A stretch of 64,000 nt of DNA from Mixophyes australis (taxonomy: Eukaryota; Chordata; Amphibia; Anura; Limnodynastidae), in the NCBI GenBank assembly GCA_036250195.1, contig JAVHZZ010000007.1, positions 160,031,150-160,095,149 on the forward strand, read 5' to 3'. Of this stretch, positions 36,331 through 48,500 are shown piece after piece. The notes under the pieces are model-generated. The model saw only the letters and a list, made by a program, of their open reading frames with translations, ran no database searches and was not told the DNA's origin. The first letter of the stretch is position 1; every line of letters begins with the position of its first letter. The position numbers were made by a program, and so were the translations under genes.

Positions 36331-36916
36331 CTTCTCACGTTCCTCAGTGCCAGACAGGCTCCTCTGTCATTTTCTACTCAGACGTGGGCGTTCGTTTCTG
36401 CTGTGGACCAATCAGCAATGAGGCCCACAGAGAATGGAGCATTGTTGGAGATGCCTATTCGTGTATAATAACCTCATGTATGGAGATCTTTGGCTATAAC
36501 TTTAACCTGTACAGGACCATTACATATGAAGGGATTTTATTATTAAGGAATAATTATTGCATTGCACTTTACCAGTTAAATGTTTTTTCCACATTTTATA
36601 TATGGTAATAAACTTCTATTTTATAGGAATGAATGAAGAGACAGTGTGGTCTTCTCTTTTTATGCGGTTTTGGGTGTTAACTATAGTGACAACTCTGCCC
36701 CTTTATGCTAATGTCTTTGGTATATTGTTACATCCCCCGCAAATGTTGCTTCCGTTTGTATGAAATTAAAATCACTGATCGCATGTAACATCGATCGGCA
36801 TAAAAAGTTGGTGGAAAAATCTGTAGTGTGTACCCAGCTGAACACTTTGCACAGACCTATAAGGGAAATATAAAACGACACAGATCAAGGATATGTATAT
36901 ACAGGTGCGTCACACT
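36331..36916. other. Flank of the decapeptide ORF, possible minus-strand promoter
   Basis: On the minus strand the inverted CCAAT word at about 36396-36405 is 70 bp upstream of the ORF's ATG. No TATA box is evident. Nothing else recognised up to the MITE. Confidence 0.3.
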
Positions 36917-37135
36917 CAGGCGCGGGCTGGCAAGTCTCAGCCCGGGGGCGCACAGGCAGCCGCATCACATGACACGCGATGCGGCCGCGCCATTGATGAC
37001 GCGGCCGCATCGCGTGTCGATAATATTAATGAAATTTGACATCCACGAGGGGGGGGGGTTCCCGGCCCAAACAGGGGTCAGACTGAGCGGCCCGGGGGAC
37101 TGATGCCCCCCGGCCCCCGGGCCAGCCCATCCCTG
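36917..37135. mobile_element. hAT-type MITE with 8-bp target duplication and GC-rich hairpin
   Basis: The element is flanked by a perfect 8-bp direct repeat GTCACACT (36909-36916 and 37136-37143), the size made by hAT transposases. Its ends are CAGGCGCGGGCTGGC and, inverted, CAGGGATGGGCTGGC. Inside is a perfect 19-bp inverted repeat (36971-36989 and 37000-37018, GACACGCGATGCGGCCGCG) around a 10-base loop. The ends are rich in GGCCCGGG-type words. It has no coding capacity. Confidence 0.85.
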
Positions 37136-37143
37136 GTCACACT

Positions 37144-37554
37144 CTGGGTAAACCCAATACTGAGTACAGCAGAATTGGGCCCCAACAATATATTAGCAGC
37201 TACTACACTGTATGACACAGGTGGTGAAAGTACTTGTCGAAATTACAGCCCCTGTGAGATTAGTATCAGATGAGAGTCCACAAGATAATTATGCATTACA
37301 TGTGGCACAAGTATAGTGTTGCACACAATTTCCACCGGACTCTATAGTCATGGAAGCCTCATTTACAGACATGTCGCAACATATTACAAATATACACCAG
37401 AAAATGAAAAGGACGAATAATTTTTAAGTGATTACACTGGAGGGACAGCAGGTGGCGCTGTTACCCACTGTGTTCTCACTCTGTATTATATAAATGTGCA
37501 CTGTTGTACAGAGAGTGTTCTAGTTTATATAACTTCCCAGTATGAGTGTTACCC
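37144..37554. other. Intergenic, no gene seen
   Basis: AT-rich unique sequence between two mobile elements. Confidence 0.35.
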
Positions 37555-38165
37555 ATAGTTGCCTACTCTCCCGGAATGTCAAGGAGAGTCCCGAATTTCT
37601 GGGAGTCCTCCTGGGAGAGCAGGGCAATCTCCCAGATCACAGCCAGTTCGCAGGGCCATCTTTTCCATTGGGCACGATGGGCAGCTGCCCGGGGGCCCCA
37701 CAGGCAAGGGGGCCCCATAGGCACGGCTCTTAATGAGAATAAATAATCCTGCAAAAGAAAAAAACCTGCAAAAAAAACCTACAAGGGTCACTGAGCAAGT
37801 ACATCTATCTATCTCTATGTCTATATCTCTATATCTGTATACATCTATATATCTATATCTATATCTAAATCTATATCTGTATCTGTATACATCTATATAT
37901 CTATATCTAGGGGCCCCGATGCACTGCTTTGCCCGGGGGCCCATAATGTTGTTAAGATGGCCCTGCCAGTTCGGTAAATGAAAGGGAGGGGGTGGGGCTT
38001 AGTAACACGATCGATGCATCATCTTGGCCCCGCCCCCTGTTGGTATAGGCCGAAAATGGCTTAGACAGGTTAGGGGGCAGGGCCAATTACACGATTCTCT
38101 GAGCCCACACGCCCACATGCCCCCCCAGACCTCCTGGAAAACGAATTGCCAAATGTGCCAAGTAT
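37555..38165 (+). mobile_element. TIR repeat beginning GTTGCCTACTCTCCCGG, interrupted by a hAT MITE
   Basis: It begins GTTGCCTACTCTCCCGGAAT and continues with GGGAGTCCTCCTGGGAGAGC. It contains GGCCCCGCCCCCTG and ends near TTGCCAAATGTGCCAAGTATG. A related copy lies in the opposite orientation at 38484-38731. The hAT MITE at 37651-37965 is inserted in it. The superfamily is not assigned. Confidence 0.6.
37651..37965. mobile_element. hAT-type MITE nested in another element
   Basis: Perfect 8-bp target duplication CCAGTTCG (37643-37650 and 37966-37973). The ends are CAGGGCCATCTT and, at the other side, AAGATGGCCCTG, a perfect 12-bp terminal inverted repeat. Subterminal GCCCGGGGGCCCC-type words occur at both sides. 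The interior is an A-rich stretch and a (CTATAT)n-like stretch at 37803-37910. Its insertion in the 37555-38165 repeat dates it as the younger of the two. Confidence 0.9.
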
Positions 38166-38483
38166 GACGTTAACCCAATTACTGCATAACAGACCGTGAA
38201 ACAGGGACACACCAGACACTAAAATATAGTGTACCACAATAGTACTACATTAATATATATATATAGTGGATACCAAGGTAACAATAACATACAGGCACCA
38301 GTGAGGAGGACCCAGCAGGGAACTATATGCAGCAATAGTGAGGCACAATATGACGATGCACTGTGAGGAGAACCGCCAAAGAAAAGAGGCCATTATATTA
38401 AACACAGAAGCTGTAATGTACAGACAGACTGGTCACTGACACCTATATAAGAGTATATATATCACACTTACTTTTTAAAGTTG

Positions 38484-38731
38484 GTCTGCAGGAGATCCGA
38501 GTGAGAGGGGGGCATGTGGGGTTGGGCCTAGAGGAATTGCATCATTTTGGCCCCGCCACCTGTGATGGGGGGCTGGCTACAATGATGCGGATCCAGGGGA
38601 TTCACATCATGGAGGCTTCAAATCTGGGCAGATGTGGGAGAATGCCCTGCTCTCCCAGGAGTCCGGGAGACCTACCCGGATTTCAGGAGTCTCCCGGACA
38701 TTTTGGGAGAATAGGCAAGTATGATATATAT
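38484..38731 (-). mobile_element. Second copy of the GTTGCCTACTCTCCC repeat, inverted
   Basis: Read on the minus strand it begins ACTTGCCTATTCTCCCAAAA, then TCCGGGAGACTCCTGAAATC and TCCTGGGAGAGCAGGGCATT. This matches the start of the 37555 element. It runs into a GGCGGGGCCAAAATGATGCA word, also seen there. It is truncated. Confidence 0.6.
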
Positions 38732-39240
38732 ATATATATACACAAGTTAACCCGTGCATGATACTCATGCATTCTAGTCAAATCAAGCTACTTAAGGTGT
38801 TAAAAAGGTTCTTGTCATGCATTTGGGCCTAGCCCAGGCCTCCTCAGGGGAAGAGCGTTACTTCCCGACGCAAGCGCCCTTTTTTAACGTGGTTTTGTCC
38901 ACATGTCACCACCTCATCATTCTTCTCCATCACCTCATCCTTCATCTTCATCGCCACATCCTTCATCAAGCTACTTAAGGTGTTAAAAACTCCCCACTGT
39001 CACCCCCGGCAACCACCAACCACTCCCAACTGTCACTTCTCCTTCAAGAAATATATAGGTCAGTGTATAACTCTGCCCAGCAGGTGGCGCTGCAGCTTGG
39101 GTTTTTTTTCCCCACACACGCCACTAGGCATTTATATAGTAGATATGTATAGGTGGGCTGGCTCACACTCCACATACTCAACTACACAAGATGTAACAGG
39201 GTAGAAAAGAGCATGAAAAACAGCGAAATGTACAGGAAAA
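38732..39240. repeat. Unassigned repeat region with a 25-bp direct repeat
   Basis: ATCAAGCTACTTAAGGTGTT followed by AAAAA occurs at about 38782 and again at about 38965. The region also holds GCAGGTGGCGCTG and CCACTAGGCATTTATATAGTA. This has the look of a non-autonomous DNA element, perhaps a Helitron, but I cannot set its ends. Confidence 0.35.
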
Positions 39241-40960
39241 TACTGTTGCCAGCAGGAGCAGCCCAGCAGGGAGAAGACAGGCAGGAGATAAAATGGCGCC
39301 TCCGCTATCTGTAGGGCTCCGGAGGAAGCGCAGTCACAGCTGTACTCTCCGATTCCCCGGAGATCTGCTGTGGCTGTCTGTCCTCCGGCCGAGTGTACTC
39401 TGCTTTGTTATTGGGTCCTGACTACTGCTCGGTCTGCTGTGGCCACCAGCCGTCTCCTGCACGCTGAGTGCAGGAGACTTCTACAGCACGTTGGGGAGTG
39501 AGGGAAGGCCGCAGACTGCTCACCCTGGCTCAAGGACCCGAAGTGGAGGAAGGCCGCAGGCTATCCACTCCTGGGGAGACGTCCTTGAGCCAACACCATG
39601 ACAAAAAGTAAAAGTTAAAAATAAAATAAATTAAGAGCAAGAGCCCCAAAAAGCACGCCCTACTCCAAAGGGCACTTAATAAAACTGAAGATAGCTCCCA
39701 TTGGAGGGCCATAGTAGGGCAGGGACTGTCCTTCATCAGCGTGACTAGATGGACCTCCGATGCCACCCTGTGAGGCTGTGTCCAAACGGTATAAAAAGCT
39801 CTGTTTTGTATTGAAAATTGTTCTTCTTGTTCCATCTGACCTGCTCCCCGGTACCTTCAACCAGGGTGAGCAAATAAACATCACTTGTTTCAAAGACCTG
39901 CTTGGAAGCTTCTCTATTCTTGTGACCTACAGATTAGACCCAACTCTAATCCGTTCCCGGATGTTTCTGAGGTTTGGACCCAGCATCCGGTACCACCGCT
40001 CTGCCTGCTACCCAGCAGCTCTGGCCAGTGTGATAGGCCAGGGGGGGAATCCATCCACAGCAACCCTGATCTATAGGAAGAGGTCAGGAGTACAAGCCCA
40101 GGTACACCAGTGACGGGGTATATTAGCAGCGCCAGTTACGCAGAAGGAACCCGGTACTGGATGCTGGTAAAGGAGTCAGGTGGTGGCAGCATTTGTAAGC
40201 CCCTCCTACTGCGGTTAGAGGGCGCAGTAGGAGGGAACAGTGGCAAAATAAGCCCAGCCGGTTCCCAGGAACAACAGACAGGGTGGCATAGGCGGTCCAT
40301 CCTGTCACACCTGCCTTTCGGGGCTTAGTTACTCTGAATGGGTGTATGGAGCGCTCAAGGGTAGGTGTTGGAATATTAATTTGACACCTTTTTTCTAGTT
40401 AGCTTAGAAGTCTGGTATTTCACATGGAATGTACGATGTCAAGTGTCCATCCGTCAGAAAGTCCTTCCCTGCGAAGTAGTGGTGGATGACATTCTGAATG
40501 AGGTGTGGAAAATTAGGGATATGGAGAGGTCCTGGATGGACAATGCAAGTTGGGTCAGACTGTGTGTGGCAGGGTCTGAGGCCTCCGTGACTGGGTCAAA
40601 GTCTGGGGGGTTCTGTCCTGCACCTGCCGTAGATTTTGTTCAATTAAATTATTTTATATATGGTTTTCATACACTTAACAAAGCTCAAGTCAGTTTCTCT
40701 TTGCTTGTTGTAAAGAGTGTTGTTTGCTGTGATGGTGTTGATTGATTTTTTGCTCTTGGTGTATAGTGAGTTGGTGGTGTGGTCACCCTATGATTTTAAG
40801 TTTGTAATTTTGATATTTATTGGACTTTATGTTGGACTTTTAATGGGGCATATGATCCCTAATTTCCTAAATTGGTTTTAATCTGGGTACTGCACCTTGT
40901 TTACGTTTGTTTGTACATTTGTTGTAAGTGCTGAATAAAAACATATCCATGACATTCCCT
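39241..40960. other. Intergenic, possible LTR-element remnant
   Basis: The part 39700-40330 contains an AATAAA (GAGCAAATAAACATC, about 39875) and long GC-balanced non-coding sequence of the kind found in LTRs. There is no gag or pol motif and I could not define paired ends. Confidence 0.25.
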
Positions 40961-40964
40961 GTTT

Positions 40965-41560
40965 TGCTCACACAATCAACTTGGTGGTGCAGAGCTTTAT
41001 GAAAAATGACGGACGTGCAGGAGATGCTGTATGTCGCATGTAAAATATCTGGACATTTACGGCATTCAGCAACAGCATGTAGGAGATTGCAGCAGCTGCA
41101 AGAACAGTTTAATTTGCCCTGCCACCAACTGAAGCAAGAGGTGGTGACAAGGTGGATTTTCATCCTGTACATCATGCAGAGGATGGAGGAACAGCAAAAA
41201 TCCATCCACGCTTACTCCACAAGCCATGACATTGGGAAAGGAGGGGTGGTGTATTTTTCAATAGCGCAGTGGAGAATACTTTCCGTGTTGTACAAGGTGC
41301 TGAAACCATTCGAAGTAGTCACCTGTGAAGTGAGTTCAGATACTGCTGCTTGAGTCAAGAGATTCCCTTAATTAGACTTTTGGAAAAGCAGCTTGAGAAA
41401 CTGAAGGAGGAGATTAAACAAAGCAATTACGTTAAATATGTCGGACTTGTAGATCAAGTACTTTATTCGCTTCGCCAGGATCCAAGAGTTATCAAAATCT
41501 TGAAATCGGATCACTACATTTTGGCGATGGTGCTTGATCCTAGTTGTGTCATTTTCTGAC
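40965..41560 (+). pseudogene. hAT transposase (ZBED-like) fragment, frameshifted
   Basis: Three frames together read as a hAT transposase: AHTINLVVQSFMKND (from about 40970), then VQEMLYVACKISGHLRHSAT and RRLQQLQEQF (41012-41120), then EVVTRWIFILYIMQRMEEQQ, AQWRILSVLYKVLKPFEVVT, and after a shift near 41348 IPLIRLLEKQLEKL and LRQDPRVIKILKSDHYILAM. The T-R-W word and the K-P-F-x-x-V-T word are typical of ZBED-family hAT proteins. Frame changes occur near 41000 and 41348, and the C-terminal dimerisation region is replaced by a tandem repeat after 41600. Confidence 0.8.
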
Positions 41561-41606
41561 ATTTGGTTGGTTCCGCATTGTAACATTACTTGTAACTCTA
41601 TTCTAA

Positions 41607-41728
41607 GGTATGTGGTATGTGGTATGTGGTATGTGGTATGTGGTATGTGTGGTATGGGGTATGTGGTATGTGGTATGTGGTATGTGGTATGTGTGGTATG
41701 GGGTATGTGGTATGTGGTATGTGGTATG
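41607..41728. repeat. GGTATGT tandem repeat
   Basis: Seven-base GGTATGT units with an irregular GGTATGTGTGGTATGG spacer that recurs, giving a higher-order unit of about 52 bp present twice. It directly follows the broken hAT frame. Confidence 0.95.
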
Positions 41729-42527
41729 CTTCACAGTAGTAGCCAGAGGAGTGAATTGTTTGCCCGAAACATGTAAATATATATATTTTTGCGGTGGCTG
41801 GTGGGGGAGGAGGGATCTAATATACCACAAACATTTATTAACGTTTTCTTCCCTATGTCTTGTCTTTTCTCTTTAGATACATCTTGAGAAGTCATCTAGT
41901 TGCATTTTCAATTTCTGTGCTAGAAGTATTGCTGTTTTTGTTTGGTGAGTACTAAGTCCTCTGTCTGACACTTAAAGGGCATTTAATGATATTTACTTAT
42001 GCCTGTCTTTTATCTTCTCTTGAATTTAACAGAATAAATGAAATAAATTTCAGATGAGGAGCAGACTGGCTGCAGTCAGGCCTCCGGCACCTCAACATCA
42101 GAAAAAAGAAGCCAAACTTCACGCAACAGGAGGTTCCAATAATAGATGAGATAGCAGCGGAGAAGCTCCACTCCACCACCCAGCAGCTCTCCGCTAATGC
42201 CCAAAAACTCATATGGGATGAAATAACAGTACAGGTCAATGCCGTGGCTCCATGTCTTCCTATGATGTCAGATGTTCGAAAACGATAATCATTTTTTTTG
42301 GGCCAACCAAGTCATATATTGTTATCTGCAATCACCGTACAGGTCAGGTTACTGTTAACATTATAAATGATGTCATCCTAAGATACATAGGAGTTGGGGT
42401 TTGTGGGAAGGCTCATTGAAGGCTCAAGTTTTATAAGTTTTATTCATTTCTTGTGGTAAATTATACTTTTAAAAATGTGCATGTTCCTTTGTTACATTTA
42501 GGCCAGAAGGGCAAGACACACATTTAA

Positions 42528-42528
<1 letters not shown>

Positions 42529-42558
<30 letters not shown>

Positions 42559-42563
42559 CATGC

Positions 42564-42608
<45 letters not shown>

Positions 42609-42737
42609 TATACATATATATATATACACAGACATATACATATATATATATACACACACATATACATATATATATATACACAGACACACACATATACATA
42701 TATATATATACACAGACACACACATATACATATATAT
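42529..42737. repeat. (TG)n, (TA)n and ACACATATACATATATA microsatellite complex
   Basis: A TG run to about 42557, then a TA run to about 42600, then four or five units of about 36-40 bp mixing CACACA and ATATACATATATATA. All ORFs here are repeat artefacts. Confidence 0.95.
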
Positions 42738-43065
42738 TCTACAATTTGTAAGAAATATTCTCCATTTGCCTATGGTCAAACATGATCATCTTCTCTCATT
42801 TTACACAGCTGGTATTACTTTAAGCTGAGATACAAGGATAAGTTGAGGGACCAGAGAGTATACGCCCCAAGAACTGGCTGCGGACTCCACTGGAGACCGC
42901 GGCATTGTCCTGTATTGCTGAGGAGAGCGTTCAAGGGGTGGGCTGTACTGACACAGGCTGCAGCCCACCCCTATTACAACCTCTTACTCCAATAGGTACA
43001 TGGTGACTATTTACACATTGCTGCAGATATTTGTCTGTTTTTACCTAGAAAAATCCATTCCCACC

Positions 43066-43150
43066 ATCATTATATTACATAACATTATATTACATAACAT
43101 TATATTACATAACATTATATTACATATCATTATATTACATAACATTATCT
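43066..43150. repeat. 15-bp repeat AACATTATATTACAT, about 5.5 copies
   Basis: Head-to-tail copies with one A/T difference, inside the second putative intron of the Myb/SANT-like remnant. Confidence 0.9.
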
Positions 43151-44085
43151 GCCTTATTGATAAATTTCTACTATAAATAACAAATAATTGCCACTTCTTC
43201 ATATTCATCCTACTGTACATTCAGTCCACAGTGTATCACATTTAAGAATATTTCCTTTAAAAATCATACATCATTTATATCCTGATATATTTAATAATCC
43301 ACCACTGATATCTGCTGGTTGATACAGAGTGACGTTTACTTTTGCCCCCCAAAATAGAAGTTATATTACAAAATGAGTACACATCTACATGGATGGCAAA
43401 CAATTGGCATTGTGTGCCATAGGGTACATGTTGGTCTGATTGGGAATAACTATACATTTGTCTTTTTCCTATTTTTACAGCTCAGGAGGAGGAGGAGAAG
43501 GAGGAAGAAGAGGATGAGGAGGAAGAAGAGGATGAGGAGGAAGAGAACCAGGAGACAGTGGTGGAGGCTGCCCGTGATGTGGAGGAGCCTCAGAGGGAGA
43601 AAACACGGGTCATTTGGCAGCAGAATCCAGCGAACAAATTTGGTCGTTGCCTGGCAACCCGACGCGGCGCGGGAAGTGACAGGTGGCCGTCCCGAAGGAG
43701 CGGAGGGATGGCGCCTAACAGCATCTCTGTTTCCAGCCCCTTCTACTTCCCCTCCTGCCACATCTCAGCTTCCCCTCCTGACCAACATCCGTCTTACCCT
43801 CCTGACCAACATCCGGGCTACCCTACTGCCCACCCTCCTGCCCAACCTCTGGGCTACCGTCTTGCCCACCCTTCTGCCCACCCTCCGGCCTACCCTCTTG
43901 CCCACTCTTCTGGCCGACCTTCTGTCCAAAGCCGGCACATCCTTCGGCCCCTCCTGCCCATCCTCTGGCCAACTTTGGTCACACCCTGCTGACCCAATGA
44001 TCTCTGCTTCTTCTTCCAAACCTTCCACATCACAGGTGACCAGAATCCAGGCTAAAAAAAAACTACAACCACCAGCAAAATGAAA

Positions 44086-45184
44086 AAGAAAGTGATGTAA
44101 TTTGTCTTTTTTTTAAATTATTATATCTGATGTGTATTTGATGACTTTCTTTTGTTTAAACAATCAATACACTTATAATTATTCACTATAAACCAAGTCT
44201 CTGTTCTTGTATCTAATAGAGCAACATAGTGACATTTACAACAGATTGTTTCAAATAATTACCTTAAACATAGGTACACATAGCAAACATAATTGGCAAA
44301 AACCAATGGATGGGCCCAAAAAGAGAACACAGAAAAATCTGTCTCCTGGAAAATCGGAAAATGAATTAGGCTGATCTGTTTGAAGGAAGGGGGGAAGTTA
44401 CAACAGTCACATACACAAGCATCTTACCCAAACAACTTTCATTAAAAAAATATTTACAGATAAGAGATACACAGGGAAGTCAAGAGAAAAAAAGGTAAAT
44501 AAATGAATTAGCTAAATATATGTATAATCTTTTACAACAACCACTTGAGACTCCCAACAATTGTACATGTGCATCAGTAAATCTCTTATAATAGTTTGTA
44601 ATATAGATGTGTATGTAGCTGTATGGTCAGTTGGGTTTATGACATGCCGAGAGGGACAGAGCTGTGTTTATCCAGCGCTGCCAATATTGCCGTGGACTTA
44701 GAGATGACCCAGAGCTGGTGCAAGTGTTACATGTTGTATTATGTAAATTGTTGTGTGCAGCAGAGTATTAATCCTGCTTTGAGCATGTACCAGTGGTGTC
44801 CGCCCATCGCACGGCCCTTTTTTCTCCCAGAAACGTAGGGTGTCGTAAATGGTCTTTGCGCTCGTTTTCGCAAGTACTGTGTTTGGTTGTGCGTCTGTAT
44901 CTCACTGTGTTTCATATGTAACTCCTGGTTCTGGACATGCGCAGTGTGGTGTTGCGCACAATATGCACAAAATCTGCAGATACATCCGCTAATTAATCAG
45001 GCCCGCCGTCTCTGTTACCTTGATTATACAATGGAATGGTTGACTGAATTAGCTATCTGGCTGAATACACTTTGCAAAGAGTTACAATATAACATCAGGG
45101 AATAACATAACGCTTCACGGGTGCGTGAAACATTTGACACCTTGTATCTGCATGATCTAAGTCTGAGATACATTTTGATACAAT
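44086..45184. other. Intergenic, no gene seen
   Basis: AT-rich sequence between the Myb-like remnant and the 3' end of the L1-type LINE. Confidence 0.4.
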
Positions 45185-45588
45185 AATATTTTTTTTTAAA
45201 AAAAAACAACAAGTTTTTATTGAGGTTTAATAACAAACACAGGTTATACATATGTATTTTCAACAGTATTCGTTTTGGATGGCGAGTGATAAAGAAATTA
45301 TAACATCATAACAACATAACACTAAGCCAAAGAAGATTAAATGTATCGAAGATAATATACATTCCCATCCACGAAAGGTGGGTATAGCTAACCTGTCACA
45401 TAGAACACCAAGACAGACAGGGGGTCAGGGGGGGGGGTAAGACAAAAGAAACATAAGGAAAGAATGGGGGATGGCATGATGCAAGTCCTCATGGCAAAAG
45501 GTCTACAGCATACACAGAGGAGGTATAAAACAGCCTAATCCAACAATCACATGTGGCTGATTCACCCCTGTACCTAAAGATACATGGT

Positions 45589-48500
45589 TCAGGTGGGTGT
45601 ACCCAAGGCCGCAAACTCTGGCAAATCCATAAAATGTAACCAAGGTACCCAGATAGTATAATATGTTACAAAAGAGTCCATATCTGACAAATATAATTCA
45701 TCCATGGACCTGTAATATTCTAATCTATTAATCCAGTCCCGAATATTTGGTGGCCTGGCTGTTCTCCATCTCACAGGTATGCCTTGGCGGCTGATATCAC
45801 AAATTTTAACAGAGATTTTTTAAAGCAAGAAATAGGCATATGTACTTTATTGAGGAGCCAGTACACCAGGGTATCGGGAATAGCCTGGCCAAGCAACTTC
45901 CGTGTGATGCCTATAACCTGCGACCAAAAGGGTTGCAATATGGGACAGTCCCACCAGATATGTAGTAAAGAACCTGATCCTAGATTACACCTCCAGCAGG
46001 CACTAGACAGTCCGCGAAATATTTTTGCAAGATGTTCCGGCCATCTATACCACCTGGTAAGAACCTTAAAGTGGGTCTCTAATATTGAGACTTTAGGTGA
46101 GCAAGCATGGATTGCTTGGGAGATTTTCGGCCAATCAGTCTCTCGTAATTCTATTCCCAGAATCCTTTCCCACTCCAAAAGAAATTTCGGGGGAGATCTA
46201 AAGAGAAACTCGATTAAGAGTTTATAGATAATCGATAAAGAGTGTGGGATGTGATGAGGTCTGCTACAAAGGGACTCAAAAACTGTTAAATTCCTATTAA
46301 TATCCTGTTTTGGGAGACTAAAAGAGAGAAAATGTTTAAGCTGAAGATATCGCCAGATCTCTATATTCGGTAGTTTCCACTTAGATTGAATCTCTGCAAA
46401 TGAGAGGACACCAGTAGCTCCCACCAACTGGCCGACACGATGGATTCCTGCCCGCGACCACAGGTTAAACGCTGATGGAGTAGTTCCGGGAGGGAACTTA
46501 GGGTTATTGAATAATGGCGTTAACGGGGATATTAAAGATGAAATGTGAGTAAGAGTTCTTAGCTTAGACCATTTAACGAGAGTGGGTGCTAGGGTAGGGT
46601 GTGAGATCTTGGGTAATTTGGCTAGCCAGATTAATGTAGTACTAGAAGAGTCGAGATATGATGATTCGATCTCTACCCATTGTTTCCTTCCCTCCTGAAC
46701 TGACATCTCCATTATTCTGGTTAAGATTGCAGCATCATAGTACGAGGGTATGTGGGGAAGCTGGAGACCCCCCAAGTGTCTTCGTCTGAATAAAGTCTTG
46801 TGCTTGAATCTTGGGCGCCTCCCACTCAACACAAAGTCCCGCACCAGACGCTGGATGCCTTGAAACCAGAAGTCGGGAATTAAAATAGGTAACGTCTGTA
46901 TGAGGTAGAGAAGTTGAGGCAGGACATTCATTTTTATAATGTTAACCCTACCTACCCATGTGAAATTCTTGCTCTGCCACTCTCTCAAGTCAGCCCGGAG
47001 ATTCCCCAGAAGTGGTTTAAAGTTGAGGTCGTTTAGGCGCGAGAGATCACTAGAAAGTACAACGCCTAAATATTTCAATTGGGTGGGATGCCAAATAAAA
47101 ACGAAGGCGCATTTTAAGCCCTCCACCACAGGGGGCGGGGTATTAATGTTCAAAGCCACTGACTTGCCATAGTTGATTTTGAAGTTAGATAGTAAACCAA
47201 ACCTTCGAAATTCTTTAACCAAGTTGGGTAAGAAAAAAACAACCGGGTTGGTAATAACGGCCAAAAGGTCGTCCGCGAATAAAGCGAGTTTATGTTCTCT
47301 CTCACCCACCTGGACACCAGATATATTCGGATTGGCCCTGATTGCTCTTGCCAATGCCTCCATGCACAACACAAATATGAGCGGAGACAGTGGACACCCC
47401 TGCCTAGTGCCATTATTTATCATCACCGGTTCCGACAGATCGCCATTAATTTTAATTATAGTCCTGGGTTGTCGATAAAGTGCTAAGATTTTATGAAGTC
47501 CCAACGGGCCTAATCCAAGATGTTCCAGGAGCCCTCTCATAAACGGCCAACTCACATGGTCAAAGGCCTTTTCTGCATCTGTAGACAAGAGCATTGAAGC
47601 CGTTGTTGAGCGTGAAGCTGTATAAATCAAATCTATCACCTTGGTGGTGTTGTCCCGTGCCTCACGATCCGGGACAAAGCCCACCTGATCTGAGTGAATC
47701 AGGTCTGGAAGTAGGTATTTTAATCTATTTGCGATAAGTTTCACGTACAGCTTAACATCCACATTCAGCAAGGAAATAGGCCTATAACTTGCACATTGAG
47801 AGGGGTCCTTTCCTTCTTTAGGGATCACCATTATATGGGCTTCCAAACTCTGTGGGGAGAAAGCAAAGTCGCTGGAGATCGCATTAAAGGCCGGCACCAT
47901 CAGGGGTATCAACTCATCCTTAAAGGTCTTATAGTATGCAATGGAAAAGCCATCAGGGCCCGGACTTTTGCCCGAAGGTGTTGATTTAATTGCCTCCCTC
48001 AATTCCCCTTCAGTGAAAGGTTGTTCCGGTTTATCCCTATCTGATCTTGAGAGAGTGGGGAAACTGATCTCCTTTAAATATGCTGCAATCTGAGCTGAGC
48101 GTGTAGCACCTATAGGGTCAAGTTCTTGAGTTTCGAGATTATATCATTTGGTGTAGTATGCGTGGAATTCATCAGCTATGTCAGCGGTTAATTTGCAGTC
48201 ACGATCATTACTGTCCTTAATCATGGCAATGTAGGCCTTGGCTCGCTGTTTACGCAGAGCCCTAGCCAACATTGTTCCCGGCCTGTTCCCCCACCGAAAG
48301 AAGCGATGGCGGCACCTCTGGAAGTCAAGCTTCACTTTATCATGAAGTAATTTATTAAGTGCCGCCCTCGTCTCCGTCAGCTTGTTCAACAGGTCCCTAG
48401 ACATATTGGATTTATGTGTCGTCTCTAAGTCCCTAATCTGCTGAAGTAAGTGATCTCGATATGCGATGTTTTCTTTCTTCATACGGGAGCCTAACTCGAT

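Larger units (their letters stand above)
42055..44085 (+). pseudogene. Decayed Myb/SANT-like (Harbinger-associated type) gene, apparently split
   Basis: Three coding-like blocks occur in order. Block 1 (about 42050-42288) reads EEQTGCSQASGTSTSEKRSQ, then in another frame EKLHSTTQQLSANAQKLIWDE, ITVQVNAVAP and SDVRKR. Block 2 (about 42809-42995) continues WYYFKLRYKDKLRDQRVYA. Together they resemble the trihelix Myb/SANT-like domain of Harbinger transposon accessory proteins and their domesticated relatives. Block 3 (43482-43992), after a good acceptor TTTTTACAG, is a Glu/Asp-rich run and then a Pro-rich tail. Stops and a frame change in block 1 and no clear donor after VRKR argue for decay. The ORFs at 43373 are shadows of the acidic run. 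Confidence 0.5.

Noticed and set aside
42469..42828. Cys/Val- and Tyr/Ile-rich peptides on both strands
   Set aside because: Translations of (TG)n and (TA)n microsatellites.
43373..43600. Arg/Lys-rich nuclear-type protein
   Set aside because: It is the wrong frame of a GAG/GAA-rich stretch; the Glu-rich frame fits the Myb/SANT-like remnant and the splice acceptor better.
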